Source of the DNA: Planctomycetota bacterium | GTDB taxonomy: Bacteria; Planctomycetota; Phycisphaerae; Phycisphaerales; SM1A02 | NCBI GenBank assembly: GCA_003671025.1 | Contig: QWPW01000033.1 | Coordinates: 1 to 34,499, forward strand | Direction of reading: 5' to 3' | Length of the DNA: 34,499 nt | Part shown: in pieces, positions 1-7,990 of the stretch | Layout of the letters: each line of letters opens with the position of its first letter | Numbering within the stretch: the stretch's first letter is position 1 | Notes under the pieces: generated by a model | Seen by the model: the letters and a program-made list of their open reading frames with translations, nothing else | Told to the model about the DNA's origin: nothing | The model's database searches: none | Program-made: the position numbers and the translations under genes

Positions 1-438
1 GCCGCGTGTTTGGGTGTCGCGCGCGCGTTGCTCCACTCGAGCGGCGCAGCAACGCGTCCTTCCGCGTGGGTCAACGAAGGACTCGCGCGCACGATGGCGG
101 ATGTGAGCGTGCCCAACGCCGCGCAAGACAAAGAGTGGCGAGCGGTAGGACTCGCGTGGTTGCGCAACGGCGGTTCGTTCGCGCCGATTGTGGGTGCTGG
201 TTACGACAATGAGGTGTGGAGCGGTGAAGCGCAGTTGGCGCGTTCGCTCTCGTACATGTTGGTGCGTTGGTTGTATGAATCAGCGCCCGACGCGACGTTG
301 CGCTTTGCGCGCAAGTTTGAAGAGCCATCGCCTGGACAACCGCCGCTCGACGAAGCAGCGCGTTTTCGCAGCGCGTTTGGAGTTTCACTCGAACAGCGCG
401 TGAGCGATGCGCAGCGATGGTTTCGCACCAACGACTAA
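1..438 (+). CDS. C-terminal fragment of an unrecognised protein, possibly metallopeptidase-like
   Basis: An open frame enters from the left edge in frame 1 and stops with TAA at 436-438, giving about 145 residues; the start lies outside the window. The stretch RPSAWVNEGLARTMAD resembles the segment after the zinc site in peptidase-MA/DUF1570-type gluzincins, where a W.xEG.A motif supplies the third zinc ligand. The HExxH motif itself would lie upstream and cannot be seen, so the family is a weak inference. The remainder is soluble and mixed, with no membrane segment. It converges on the lolD-type gene, with 25 bases between the two stop codons. That the frame is coding is fairly secure from its length and codon pattern; its function is not. 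Confidence 0.6.
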   Translation, partial: AACLGVARALLHSSGAATRPSAWVNEGLARTMADVSVPNAAQDKEWRAVGLAWLRNGGSFAPIVGAGYDNEVWSGEAQLARSLSYMLVRWLYESAPDATLRFARKFEEPSPGQPPLDEAARFRSAFGVSLEQRVSDAQRWFRTND

Positions 439-463
439 CCGCGTCGCGTGAAACACACGCACC

Positions 464-1156
464 TCACACCACGCGGCCATCGACGATGCGCACTTGTCGT
501 TGCGCCCGCGCCGCGATGGTCGCGTCATGCGTCACCATCACCAACGTGAGTCCGGCCGCGTGACGTTCCGCAAGCAAATCAAGAATGCCGCGACCCGTTT
601 CTGCGTCGAGATTTCCCGTGGGTTCATCGGCGAGAAGAATGCGTGGATGATTGATGAGCGCGCGCGCGATGGCGACGCGTTGACGTTCGCCGCCCGAGAG
701 TTCACTCGGTCGATGAGTCAATCGATGCGCGAGTCCGCACGTCGTCAGCAACTCGGTGGTGCGTGCACGCAGCGCGCTTTTCTCGCGATGCCAACGCAAG
801 CGTGAGAGTCCGACCAACGCGGGAAGCATCGCGTTCTCCAGCACGTTGAGTTCGGGCAACAAGTGATAGAACTGAAAGACAAATCCGACATCACGATTGC
901 GATAGTGATTCTCGCGACGCGGTGAAAACTTGCGCAGGTCTTCGTCGCCAAACTGAATCGGTCCCGAGTTGCTGTCGCCGCGATCGAGTCCGCCCAGCAA
1001 ATGTAAGAGCGTGCTCTTGCCCGAACCAGAGCTGCCCAGAATCGCTACCCACTCGCCTTCTTCGATGCTGATGGAAGCATCGCGCAACACGGGCACATCG
1101 ACGCGGCCGAGGCGATAGGTCTTGCGGACATTGCTCGCGTTGAGAAGCGTGGTCAT
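464..1156 (-). CDS. lolD: LolD-type ABC transporter ATP-binding protein
   Basis: A 230-residue ABC ATPase of the LolD/MacB type. It would power extraction of lipoproteins from the inner membrane by the adjacent LolC/E-type permease. Visible motifs are Walker A GSSGSGKST (41-49), the Q-loop FVFQFYHLLPEL (about 92-103, very LolD-like), the ABC signature LSGGERQR (153-160), Walker B ILLADEPTG (173-181) and the H-loop MVTHD. An open frame runs further upstream, but the ATG at 1156 gives the standard family length. It also overlaps the permease stop as ATGA (1153-1156), which indicates translational coupling. LolD and MacB ATPases are similar; the LolC-like partner favours lolD. A general efflux role cannot be excluded. 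Confidence 0.9.
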   Translation of the reverse strand: MTTLLNASNVRKTYRLGRVDVPVLRDASISIEEGEWVAILGSSGSGKSTLLHLLGGLDRGDSNSGPIQFGDEDLRKFSPRRENHYRNRDVGFVFQFYHLLPELNVLENAMLPALVGLSRLRWHREKSALRARTTELLTTCGLAHRLTHRPSELSGGERQRVAIARALINHPRILLADEPTGNLDAETGRGILDLLAERHAAGLTLVMVTHDATIAARAQRQVRIVDGRVV

Positions 1157-2817
1157 TCGAAACGAAGGCTCTGCACGGGGTCGGTGTCGGCGGCGTATGC
1201 GGCGGGAATCGCGGCACCAACCACACTGAAGAGAATGCCGCCCACCATGGTGGTGCTCGCAGTGACCCAATCGAGTTGGCTGGGAATGCGGCTGAAGTAA
1301 TAGACGCTGGGGTCCCACACCATGAAGCCTTGGTGCAGCACGAGCGCGATGGCAATGACGCTCAGGGCAAGTGTCGCGAAGGTCCACAACACCACCCGTA
1401 ACGCCGACGCGCGCATCGCGCCGCGCACCAACATGAATACTGACGCAGCGACGGCGACGCAGACAATGATGCGCAGCCACAGCGGCGCAGGCGAGCCGAG
1501 CGCACCGTGAATTTCGTTGAGTCGCGCCACGATGATCCACGCGAGTGCCACGCCCGCGATCGAACCCACGAGACCGATGAGTAATCCGTAACGCAGGAAA
1601 ATCCACAGGATTCCCGCACGGCTCGCGCCCACCGCGCGCAGGATTCCGATGTCGCGCGTCTTCTCTTGCACGATGGCCCAGAAGATCGCGAGCACCAATG
1701 CGGCCGACACGATGTAGACAATCGAGAACAGCGTGCGCATGAGTTCGCGCTCTTTCTCGACGGGACCGATGAGGTCGGCGAGCCGCTCTTCCCAGGTCAT
1801 CACGCTCAACTGGTTGGGCATGGTGAACGCGACCGTCGCGGTGGCGGGGTCGTTGCGCAAGCGATCGACGAGCGTGGCGTATGCCTCGCGCACCGCCTTG
1901 GCCAATGCTTGCGGAGTCACACCTTCGGCCGCACGAATCACGATGGTGGTGGCGCGCGCAGGACTTTCGCCGATCACTTTGGGCCGACCGTTTGCTTCGA
2001 ACTCGGTCGTGCTCACGATGGGCGCGGGGTCGAGACGCAACATCTCTTGCACGATGTTCAGCGGCGCGAGCACTCTTTGTGCATCGATTTGATAGACGCC
2101 GCTTTGAAACTCGTTGACCACTGCGAAGCGTCGTTTCTTCTCGCCACCGAGTGAACCGCGATCACTCACTGGCACCAGCGTGAGCGTGACACCCGAAGTG
2201 TCGGGCATGAACACAGGAAGAATGTCGTTGACCGGCGTCTCGAGTTGATAGCTGCCGTCTGGTTGACGCTCGTTGAACGCAGAGATTTCGATGCCCAGCA
2301 CCACGCCCGCTTCGCCGCTGAGGTTGGTGAGCGACATGCCTTGCGCGAGGCGATCAAACGCGGGATCAAGTCGCGGGTCCGTGGGCAGCAACGTCGCTGC
2401 GAGCGCCGCGTCAGGCGCGCGCCAATAGAGTTTGTCGCGGTAATTCGCGACGCGATCGAGCGACTCTGGTTCGATGCCCCACACTTGCACCGTCTCGAGT
2501 TGTCGCGCGCCTGCGCCCGGACCGTAAGGCATCTGCAGCAGTCCGAACGTCTCGATGATCGGGCTCGCGGCGACAGCTTCAGGCAGCGCTTCGATGGCGC
2601 GGATGAACTCTTGGTAGTAGGAAATTCCCGTGACATCGTGGGTCGCAACGACATCACCGATGAGCGTCTTGCCCGACGTGCGCACCATGTCGAGAAAGCC
2701 CGTCATCACGCTCACCACGATGATGACCAGCGCGACGCACAGCGCCACGGCGGTCGCCGCGATCATCGGAATGATGCGCGAAGTGAGATAGCGATTGGCG
2801 AGAAGCGGGGCGTACAT
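1153..2817 (-). CDS. lolC: LolC/LolE-family lipoprotein-release permease (FtsX-like)
   Basis: A 554-residue inner-membrane permease that would pair with the downstream LolD ATPase to release lipoproteins for transfer to the outer membrane. The N-terminus MYAPLLANRYLTSR is the family's typical opening, so the ATG at 2817 is preferred although the frame stays open upstream and no strong Shine-Dalgarno is seen. TM1 covers about residues 15-38, followed by a periplasmic domain to about 350. The FtsX domain then follows, with the cytoplasmic coupling segment QEKTRDIGILRAVGASRAG and the closing WDPSVYYFSRIPSQLDW segment. Oddity: between the third FtsX-type helix and that segment there is an extra stretch (from PLWLRIIVCVAV to ALVLHQG) holding two additional hydrophobic helices. 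The gene ends in an ATGA overlap with lolD. There is one permease rather than separate LolC and LolE, as in organisms with a single LolF-like protein. Confidence 0.85.
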   Translation of the reverse strand: MYAPLLANRYLTSRIIPMIAATAVALCVALVIIVVSVMTGFLDMVRTSGKTLIGDVVATHDVTGISYYQEFIRAIEALPEAVAASPIIETFGLLQMPYGPGAGARQLETVQVWGIEPESLDRVANYRDKLYWRAPDAALAATLLPTDPRLDPAFDRLAQGMSLTNLSGEAGVVLGIEISAFNERQPDGSYQLETPVNDILPVFMPDTSGVTLTLVPVSDRGSLGGEKKRRFAVVNEFQSGVYQIDAQRVLAPLNIVQEMLRLDPAPIVSTTEFEANGRPKVIGESPARATTIVIRAAEGVTPQALAKAVREAYATLVDRLRNDPATATVAFTMPNQLSVMTWEERLADLIGPVEKERELMRTLFSIVYIVSAALVLAIFWAIVQEKTRDIGILRAVGASRAGILWIFLRYGLLIGLVGSIAGVALAWIIVARLNEIHGALGSPAPLWLRIIVCVAVAASVFMLVRGAMRASALRVVLWTFATLALSVIAIALVLHQGFMVWDPSVYYFSRIPSQLDWVTASTTMVGGILFSVVGAAIPAAYAADTDPVQSLRFE

Positions 2818-2951
2818 CAGTCTTTGATCAAAGGAGATCGGCGGGTGTCCATCACGTGCGCATCGATGCGCCGCATGCAGCAAATCACCAGCGACGAAGA
2901 GTAACAGGAGACGCGCCGCGAGTTCGTTCACGTCTGCCGCGTCGATCGTCG

Positions 2952-4163
2952 CTACGAGAGATTGCGGCCGTTGGCGGTGCGAGGTTGCAGCACATATTCG
3001 CGACCGCCCCAACGCACGGGCACTCGTCGTTGCAGCATGCGCGCTCCATCGAACAACCACATCGCCACGATCGCTGCGGCGATCGGGTGAATCAGTACTG
3101 TGAGCAACGGCGCGCGTTGCCGCTGGTGAATGAGCGCGACGGCGGAAAAGCCCAGTGCTAATCCCATGACTCCCATCATGGTGAGCGTGACTGCGCCGCC
3201 GTCGCCGCGCAGTGCGCCGAGCGCACCCACGATCGTCGCAGCGAGCGAAGCCAACGGAAGCACGACCGAAAGCAGCAACAGCTCGATGGCTGAACGTTGC
3301 AAGCGCCAAGGGACGCGGCAGCAACTCTCGATGTAGATGCGCGTCCATCCCGAACGCATCGCGGGGACGGAGTCGTACATCGCAACTTCCATGCGCCGAG
3401 TCGCGTCGACCACGCCGATTTCCCAGCCGCGCGCGTGCACTTCACGCGCGAAGGCGAGATCTTCAAGCAGGTCATCTTTCACGGCGGCGTGACCACCGAG
3501 CGCATCGTATTTTTCGCGGCGAAACAGCAGGAATTGGCCGTTGGCGAAGGGCCAGCGCTTGCGTGTGCGATTGGCTTTGTCCAGCGGAAAGATGCGCAAC
3601 AACACGGCCGCTGCGACCGGTTGCAGCACGCGTTCGAAGCGATGCACAAACGTGAGTCGTCCCAGCGCCGAGAGCAGCGCGGTTTGCCGGGAGTGCGCGA
3701 TGGAGATCATCGAGTCGATCAACTCGGGAGCGAAACGGCAGTCGGCATCGGTGAAGAGAATCCATTCGCCGGTCGCGGTTTCGGCGCCGATGCGACAGGC
3801 ATTGCACTTGCCCGCCCAATCCGCAGGACACGAATCGTTGTCGATGATGCGAATGCGCGCGTCGCCTTCGATCGCGCCGGTGAGCCGCGCGCGCGTGCGG
3901 TCGCTGCAGCGATCAAGCACGTAAATCGCCTCGAAATTGCGCCGCGTTTGCGCGCGCAGTCCGCGCACGCTCGCTTCGATCACGCGCTCTTCGTTGTGTG
4001 CAGGAATCACAATCGAGAGCAATCCCGGCGCAGGCGGCATCGTGTCACCCGAGCGCGCGCGCGGAATTGCGCTGTTGGCCAACACGATGCGCAAGATCAC
4101 CACAATCGCCGCAAGCGCCGTCATTCCGCTGAGGATGCCAAGAATGATGCCGAGTGCAGTCAC
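2952..4163 (-). CDS. Family 2 glycosyltransferase, membrane-anchored (HpnB/CrtQ-like)
   Basis: A 403-residue GT-A fold glycosyltransferase. Order: N-terminal TM helix (about 4-28); GT2 core opening with LLSIVIPAHNEERVI (about 48-62); metal-binding TDAD (138-141); acceptor-side LLEDLAFA (232-239, catalytic-base region); then three or four C-terminal hydrophobic segments. It ends in a VRWGGREY motif like that of hopanoid-associated HpnB and CrtQ-type enzymes. It probably transfers a sugar to a lipid or polyisoprenoid acceptor at the cytoplasmic membrane; donor and acceptor cannot be told from sequence. The start is a GTG at 4163, because the nearby ATG is out of frame. A 134-base gap separates it from the lolC-type gene on the same strand, so co-transcription is likely but not shown. 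Confidence 0.8.
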   Translation of the reverse strand: MTALGIILGILSGMTALAAIVVILRIVLANSAIPRARSGDTMPPAPGLLSIVIPAHNEERVIEASVRGLRAQTRRNFEAIYVLDRCSDRTRARLTGAIEGDARIRIIDNDSCPADWAGKCNACRIGAETATGEWILFTDADCRFAPELIDSMISIAHSRQTALLSALGRLTFVHRFERVLQPVAAAVLLRIFPLDKANRTRKRWPFANGQFLLFRREKYDALGGHAAVKDDLLEDLAFAREVHARGWEIGVVDATRRMEVAMYDSVPAMRSGWTRIYIESCCRVPWRLQRSAIELLLLSVVLPLASLAATIVGALGALRGDGGAVTLTMMGVMGLALGFSAVALIHQRQRAPLLTVLIHPIAAAIVAMWLFDGARMLQRRVPVRWGGREYVLQPRTANGRNLS

Positions 4164-4200
4164 TCATGCATCGTACGAAACATGTGCGATGGCGGAGCGG

Positions 4201-4690
4201 TCACTCGAGCGTGAACCGCAGCGGCGATACCAGACCGCGAAAGCGTTGGCAGCGGACTTGCTTTTTTAAATCGCGAGTGGAACTGTTTCGGCGCGACGTC
4301 AAACGTTGCGCTATCGAAGCGCCCACGGTCGCGCAGGCGCAGGCTGAAGCGCAAGATGTTGCGCAGATGGCTCAGCCCGCAGACCGCGCGGATGGGTGGT
4401 TGGAGTGGCGATGCTCGACTCGCTTCGCGTGCGCATCGAACTTGAGGCGGATGATGATGTAACCCTGCAATTCAAAGCGTTTTTGCAGGCACGCGGTGCC
4501 GTGAGTGGAACGTGTCCCACGACTGTGGCCGCACTTTGGGAGTCGCTAACAGTCCTCGCACGACTCGCAATGCGCGCGGGGAAGACGAAGGTCGCGGTGG
4601 ACAATGCTCAGCAATATCGCGACGCATTCGCGCGCTCGACGTCGCAGCCGATTGTGCAGTTTGGAATTCAGCGGAGTTCATCGCGAGTCC
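4201..4690 (+). pseudogene. Decayed tail of a Ser/Thr protein kinase-like gene
   Basis: Frame 1 at 4201-4266 reads SLEREPQRRYQTAKALAADL, almost exactly the C-terminal end of bacterial Hanks-type kinase domains (consensus LEKDPERRYQTAAELADDL). It then meets a TAA at 4267. The same frame resumes with VSARRQTLRYR, which resembles the juxtamembrane segment (VSARRPTL.YR) that follows such kinases. Further down it gives LTVLARLAMRAGKTKVAVD, a TPR-like helix pair. The catalytic domain is missing because the antisense glycosyltransferase gene occupies the upstream bases. No intact gene fits 4164-4749. I read this as the relic of a kinase-TPR gene, a type common in planctomycetes, truncated and broken by stops. 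Recognition rests on one strong short motif, so confidence is moderate. Confidence 0.45.
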
Positions 4691-4697
4691 AATTGCT

Positions 4698-4740
4698 TGT
4701 GATCATCACACGCGCTCAACCCTCAACACCCCTCTATACT
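4698..4740 (+). promoter_or_regulatory. Candidate surE promoter with a 13-bp palindromic operator
   Basis: A perfect 13-base palindrome, TGTGATCATCACA, lies at 4698-4710. A -10-like TATACT lies at 4735-4740, nine bases before the surE ATG. No good -35 box is present at the right spacing (bases 4712-4717 are GCGCTC). The palindrome would centre near -43 relative to a start point at about 4747, a usual place for an activator site. Its arms resemble CRP/FNR half-sites, but the spacer is three bases, not six, so the regulator is not assigned. The transcript would have almost no leader, which fits the lack of a Shine-Dalgarno before surE. Confidence 0.35.
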
Positions 4741-4749
4741 GAAAATCCA

Positions 4750-5532
4750 ATGCGCATCTTGCTCACCAACGACGACGGTATTCACGCTCCTGGAATTGCG
4801 GCGCTGCACGCGGCGATTCATGACATGGGCGAGGTGGTCACTATCGCGCCTGCCGATGCGCAGAGCGCCGCGGGACACGGGATTACCTTTCACACGCCGC
4901 TGATGGTGGCTGAGGTTTCGCCTAACGCGCATATGAAGGGTTTCGCCGTTGATGGTCGTCCCGCGGATTGCGTGAAGGTTGGCTTGCGCCGCATTTGGCC
5001 TGATCTTTTCGGCGATGGCGCGCTTCCGGACATTGTCATTTCGGGCATGAATTCAGGCGCGAATGTTGGCATCAACGTCATCTACTCAGGCACGGTCGCG
5101 GCGGCAGTTGAGAGCGCGTTTCTCGGCGTTCCAGCGATTGCGGTGAGTTTGCACATTGGCGGTGGTGCGCCGCACTGGCGCCGCGCGGCGGAGATCGCGC
5201 GTCACGCGATCAACCAAGTGATGAAGCACCGCATCGAACCGCACAGCGTGATCAACATCAATATTCCGCGCACACACACTGCCGAATGCGCGCTGCCGCC
5301 GATGAAAGTGGTGACCATGAACACGGCGGCCGGCATCGACAATTACGAGCGCCGCGTCTCGCCCGCAGGACAGGTGTACTACTGGCCTTCTGGCGACGGC
5401 ATGAAGTTCTTTCACACCAAGGCGGGCACCGATGTCGAAGCGCTCAACGAGCGATTCATCACCATCACTCCGCTGCAGTACGACCTCACCAACTATGAAT
5501 CGTTGGCGCCGTGGCGTGATCGATTGGCGTGA
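4750..5532 (+). CDS. surE: 5'/3'-nucleotidase SurE
   Basis: A 260-residue SurE, a metal-dependent nucleoside monophosphate phosphatase of the cytoplasm linked to stationary-phase survival. It opens with MRILLTNDDGIHAPGIAAL, the family's signature N-terminus with the metal-binding Asp-Asp pair (residues 8-9). It continues with AGHGITFHTPL, DGRPADCVKVGL, and VISGMNSGANVGINVIYSGTVAAAVES, which carries the conserved metal-ligand Asn and the SGTV loop. Length is normal for the family. The frame stays open well upstream, but the ATG at 4750 precedes the conserved start exactly. No Shine-Dalgarno is visible; the -10-like box nine bases upstream suggests a nearly leaderless message. The gene converges on the TonB-like gene, with 42 bases between the stops. 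Confidence 0.96.
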   Translation: MRILLTNDDGIHAPGIAALHAAIHDMGEVVTIAPADAQSAAGHGITFHTPLMVAEVSPNAHMKGFAVDGRPADCVKVGLRRIWPDLFGDGALPDIVISGMNSGANVGINVIYSGTVAAAVESAFLGVPAIAVSLHIGGGAPHWRRAAEIARHAINQVMKHRIEPHSVININIPRTHTAECALPPMKVVTMNTAAGIDNYERRVSPAGQVYYWPSGDGMKFFHTKAGTDVEALNERFITITPLQYDLTNYESLAPWRDRLA

Positions 5533-5574
5533 GTGATTGGCGCGGTTGCTTCACGCGTCAATCAGCGCGACGCA

Positions 5575-7296
5575 TCAATCAACCAACATGATGATGCGCA
5601 GCCGCACCGTGATGGTCTTCCCCGGCTGCAGTCGCTCGAGTTGTTTGCCACTGGCGCGCCACTTGTACAGCGCGGTACGAATGGCTTCGTCGACGCCGGA
5701 GTTTCCCGTTGAACGAATCAAGCGCGCTTGCTGGGGAACGCCGTCGCGTCCAAACACCATCTCGCCGATGGGATTGCGTCCCACACCGTCGACATAGTTG
5801 AGTGTCGAAAAGCGCGGACGCACGGGCTTGAGCACGATGCCGCGCGCGGCAAGTGGTCTTCCGCTTTGCCAATTGATCATCGGCACATCGATGACTGAAG
5901 TGGGATCGCTCTCGCGGTCGGAGAGGTCGCCGCTCTTGGACATGCTGTCGCCGGGAGCTCCCGCGGGCGAGGGCGGAGTGGGTTGACTTTGCGCGCCGTC
6001 GGCGGCCGTCGGCGCGTTGATGCCACCACCTTGAACGCCTGAAACTGCCGCGTTTTCTGCACTTTGCGCCGAAGTCGCGGCGGGCTGGTCCGTCGGCGGC
6101 TTCGCTGCGATTGGATCCTGTGTTGCCAGCGGCGCTTCGTTGAGCGGCGTGATTTCGGTTGCGGTTGGATCTGCAGGATTGCGCGCCGGCGCCTGCGGTG
6201 TCGCGCCCGAAGGCGTTGGGTCGAGCGACTTGAGCGGCTCGACTTGCGATGGATCGGCGTTCTCATTGGGATCGGTGCGCGGCTGTGCGCGAGGATCGGT
6301 GAGCGCGGTCGAAGGCGGCGTGGGCGCGATGCCAGTGGCGGGATTTTGCGGAGCCAACGGCGAGGGAACTTCGATGTTCGGCGTCGCTGGCGTCTCTTGC
6401 GCGGGCGTTGGTTGCGGAAGCGCGTTGCCACCCTCAGGCGAAATCGGATTGAGCGCCGTCGCGGGAATCGGGAGCTCTTGCTCTGCCGGCGTTGGCAGTT
6501 CACTCGGCGAATCTGCAGGGTCGCTCGGAGGCAACGTTTCCGCAGGCATCTCTGGCGGAGGCAGCGGTCGCGCCTGTTCCGCATCAGCGCCGCGCGTGGT
6601 TGTCGTTTCAGTCGGAAGCGTCGCCGCGAGCGTCGCAGATGGTTCCGCAGAAGCGATCTCGACCAAGTTGGTCTTCGGATTGGGTTCGAGTGGATTCGTT
6701 GGTGGCGAAGCTTCGTTCGCGGCGACAACAACGGTGGGCGCGCTCGTCGCAGCTGAAGGCAATGGCAGCGAACTCGGATTTACTGACGCAGCGACGCTCG
6801 GCGTTGGCTCTGCCGGAGGAAGGTTGGACGCGGCAGTGCCGTTTGAACCGCTCGCGAGTTCAATGCGAAACGCGGCTTGCTCAACTTCGGCCAACTCCGC
6901 GAGATGACGCTCGTATTCCTCGTATCCAATCCAGTTCATCGTCGCAGCGTTCGACTCATCGATGCCGAGATGGACTTCCTCTTCACGCGCTTCGGGTGGC
7001 AACGCGCGATCGCGCTCGCGACGCTCTTGCAAGACACGGCGCGCAGCGATGGCGCCGCGTTCCATCGCGGCGTGATCACGCGTGTTAGATCGCGATGGAT
7101 CGCTCGCGTCGTGGAGTTCGGTGTCGTCTGCGTCGTCAATTGCCGATTCGACTGCGGCGTCAATTCCGGCGTCGAGCAGGTTGCCTTTCGCACCCAACTC
7201 AAACAGGCCTAACGCAGGAAACAACACAAACGCATGCAGCAACACGGAGAGCGTGAACGCGAGTGCGAGCGGAAGGTTGCGGTGGAGCCACTGCAT
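5575..7296 (-). CDS. TonB-family energy transducer with long Pro/Ala-rich linker
   Basis: A 573-residue TonB/TolA-type protein. One TM helix spans about residues 8-30 and carries the S17xxxH21 pair that matches the essential SxxxH of TonB. Next comes a charged segment with Asp- and Arg/Glu-rich stretches (40-130). A very long Pro/Ala/Thr/Glu-rich periplasmic spacer covers about 150-480. A TonB C-terminal-like domain ends it, with NPIGEMVFGRDGVPQQARLI followed by STGNSGVDEAIRTALYKW. It would carry proton-motive energy from an ExbB/ExbD complex to outer-membrane partners. The ATG at 7296 places the TM helix at the N-terminus; an in-frame GTG at 7329 would add 11 residues. It follows exbD closely, so the two are probably one transcript. 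The spacer is much longer than in classical TonB. Confidence 0.75.
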   Translation of the reverse strand: MQWLHRNLPLALAFTLSVLLHAFVLFPALGLFELGAKGNLLDAGIDAAVESAIDDADDTELHDASDPSRSNTRDHAAMERGAIAARRVLQERRERDRALPPEAREEEVHLGIDESNAATMNWIGYEEYERHLAELAEVEQAAFRIELASGSNGTAASNLPPAEPTPSVAASVNPSSLPLPSAATSAPTVVVAANEASPPTNPLEPNPKTNLVEIASAEPSATLAATLPTETTTTRGADAEQARPLPPPEMPAETLPPSDPADSPSELPTPAEQELPIPATALNPISPEGGNALPQPTPAQETPATPNIEVPSPLAPQNPATGIAPTPPSTALTDPRAQPRTDPNENADPSQVEPLKSLDPTPSGATPQAPARNPADPTATEITPLNEAPLATQDPIAAKPPTDQPAATSAQSAENAAVSGVQGGGINAPTAADGAQSQPTPPSPAGAPGDSMSKSGDLSDRESDPTSVIDVPMINWQSGRPLAARGIVLKPVRPRFSTLNYVDGVGRNPIGEMVFGRDGVPQQARLIRSTGNSGVDEAIRTALYKWRASGKQLERLQPGKTITVRLRIIMLVD

Positions 7297-7342
7297 TGTG
7301 CGGTTCAACTCATGCGAAGAAAAAATCACTCGTTACTACTTG

Positions 7343-7377
7343 GGTGCTAGTCAGCGGCGGGGTGCTAGTCAGCGGCG
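7343..7377. repeat. 17-bp direct duplication spanning the exbD stop codon
   Basis: The 17-mer GGTGCTAGTCAGCGGCG occurs at 7343-7359 and 7361-7377, a period of 18 bases. On the minus strand each copy carries the codons for Val-Ala-Ala-Asp and TAG, so the end of exbD, including its stop, is present twice in tandem and in frame. The second copy lies after the stop and is not translated. It looks like a recent slippage or duplication event. Confidence 0.85.
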
Positions 7378-7955
7378 ACAGAAGTCGCGTTCTCTGCGGT
7401 TGAGTTTGGCGACGAGACGCCAACTGAAGGAGGCGCAATCGTGGGGAGATTAGGAACGGTAGGACCAGTCGCAGCAGGGGTCGATGGTTTCACGGGTTCA
7501 TCACGAATCACTGGCCCGCGTCGACGATGTCCCACCACATTCACGTTGAATTTCGCCGGTTGCAGTCGATCCCAAATGTCGAGGAAGAGTGCTGAGCGAT
7601 CCACCTTGGCGCTGCCATCGGCGAGCGCGAGGTAGACGACGAGATCAGGCGCGGCCGTGCGCGCGCTTTCCAATCGCGACGTGAGTTCGTCGAGCGCGAC
7701 AGGCACGCGATCGAGATAGAGATTGCCATCGAGATCAATGGAGATTGTGGCTGCAGGAGCGGGTTTTGCGGCCTTTCCTGATTGATAGGTGGTGAGCTCC
7801 ATCGGCACCAGATCCACGCGCTCCATCATCATCACGCTGTAGATGAAAAACGCGAGCAAGAACATCATCACATCGATGAGCGGCGCGAGTTCAATGCTCG
7901 GATTATGCGACTTGCGGCGGAGTTTGAAGGGGGAGCTCGTGGACACGGTAGACAT
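7365..7955 (-). CDS. exbD: ExbD/TolR-family proton-channel protein
   Basis: A 196-residue ExbD/TolR-type inner-membrane protein. A short basic cytoplasmic N-terminus (KLRRKS) precedes a single TM helix, about residues 22-45. That helix contains APLIDVMMFLLAFFIY, with Asp28 at the position of the proton-carrying aspartate of ExbD (E. coli Asp25). A periplasmic ExbD fold follows (ISIDLDGNLYLDRVPVALDEL and LVVYLALADGSAKVD). It ends in a Pro/Ser/Thr-rich tail longer than usual. It would work with an ExbB-type channel and the TonB-like protein encoded next. No ExbB/TolQ homologue lies in this window, which is unusual because exbB normally precedes exbD. The start is the ATG at 7955. A 12-bp tandem repeat fills most of the gap to gyrA upstream. 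Confidence 0.85.
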   Translation of the reverse strand: MSTVSTSSPFKLRRKSHNPSIELAPLIDVMMFLLAFFIYSVMMMERVDLVPMELTTYQSGKAAKPAPAATISIDLDGNLYLDRVPVALDELTSRLESARTAAPDLVVYLALADGSAKVDRSALFLDIWDRLQPAKFNVNVVGHRRRGPVIRDEPVKPSTPAATGPTVPNLPTIAPPSVGVSSPNSTAENATSVAAD

Positions 7956-7990
7956 GGTGGGCGTTTGCTTGGACTTGCGAAGTGAGCAAT

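Noticed and set aside
5522-5562. Imperfect inverted repeat between surE and the TonB-like gene as a terminator
   Set aside because: Stem is broken and there is no T-run on either side.
5877-6907. Long frames on both strands inside the TonB-like gene, rich in Arg or in Gly/Ser/Val
   Set aside because: These are shadows of the low-complexity Pro/Ala linker; no start signals or domains.
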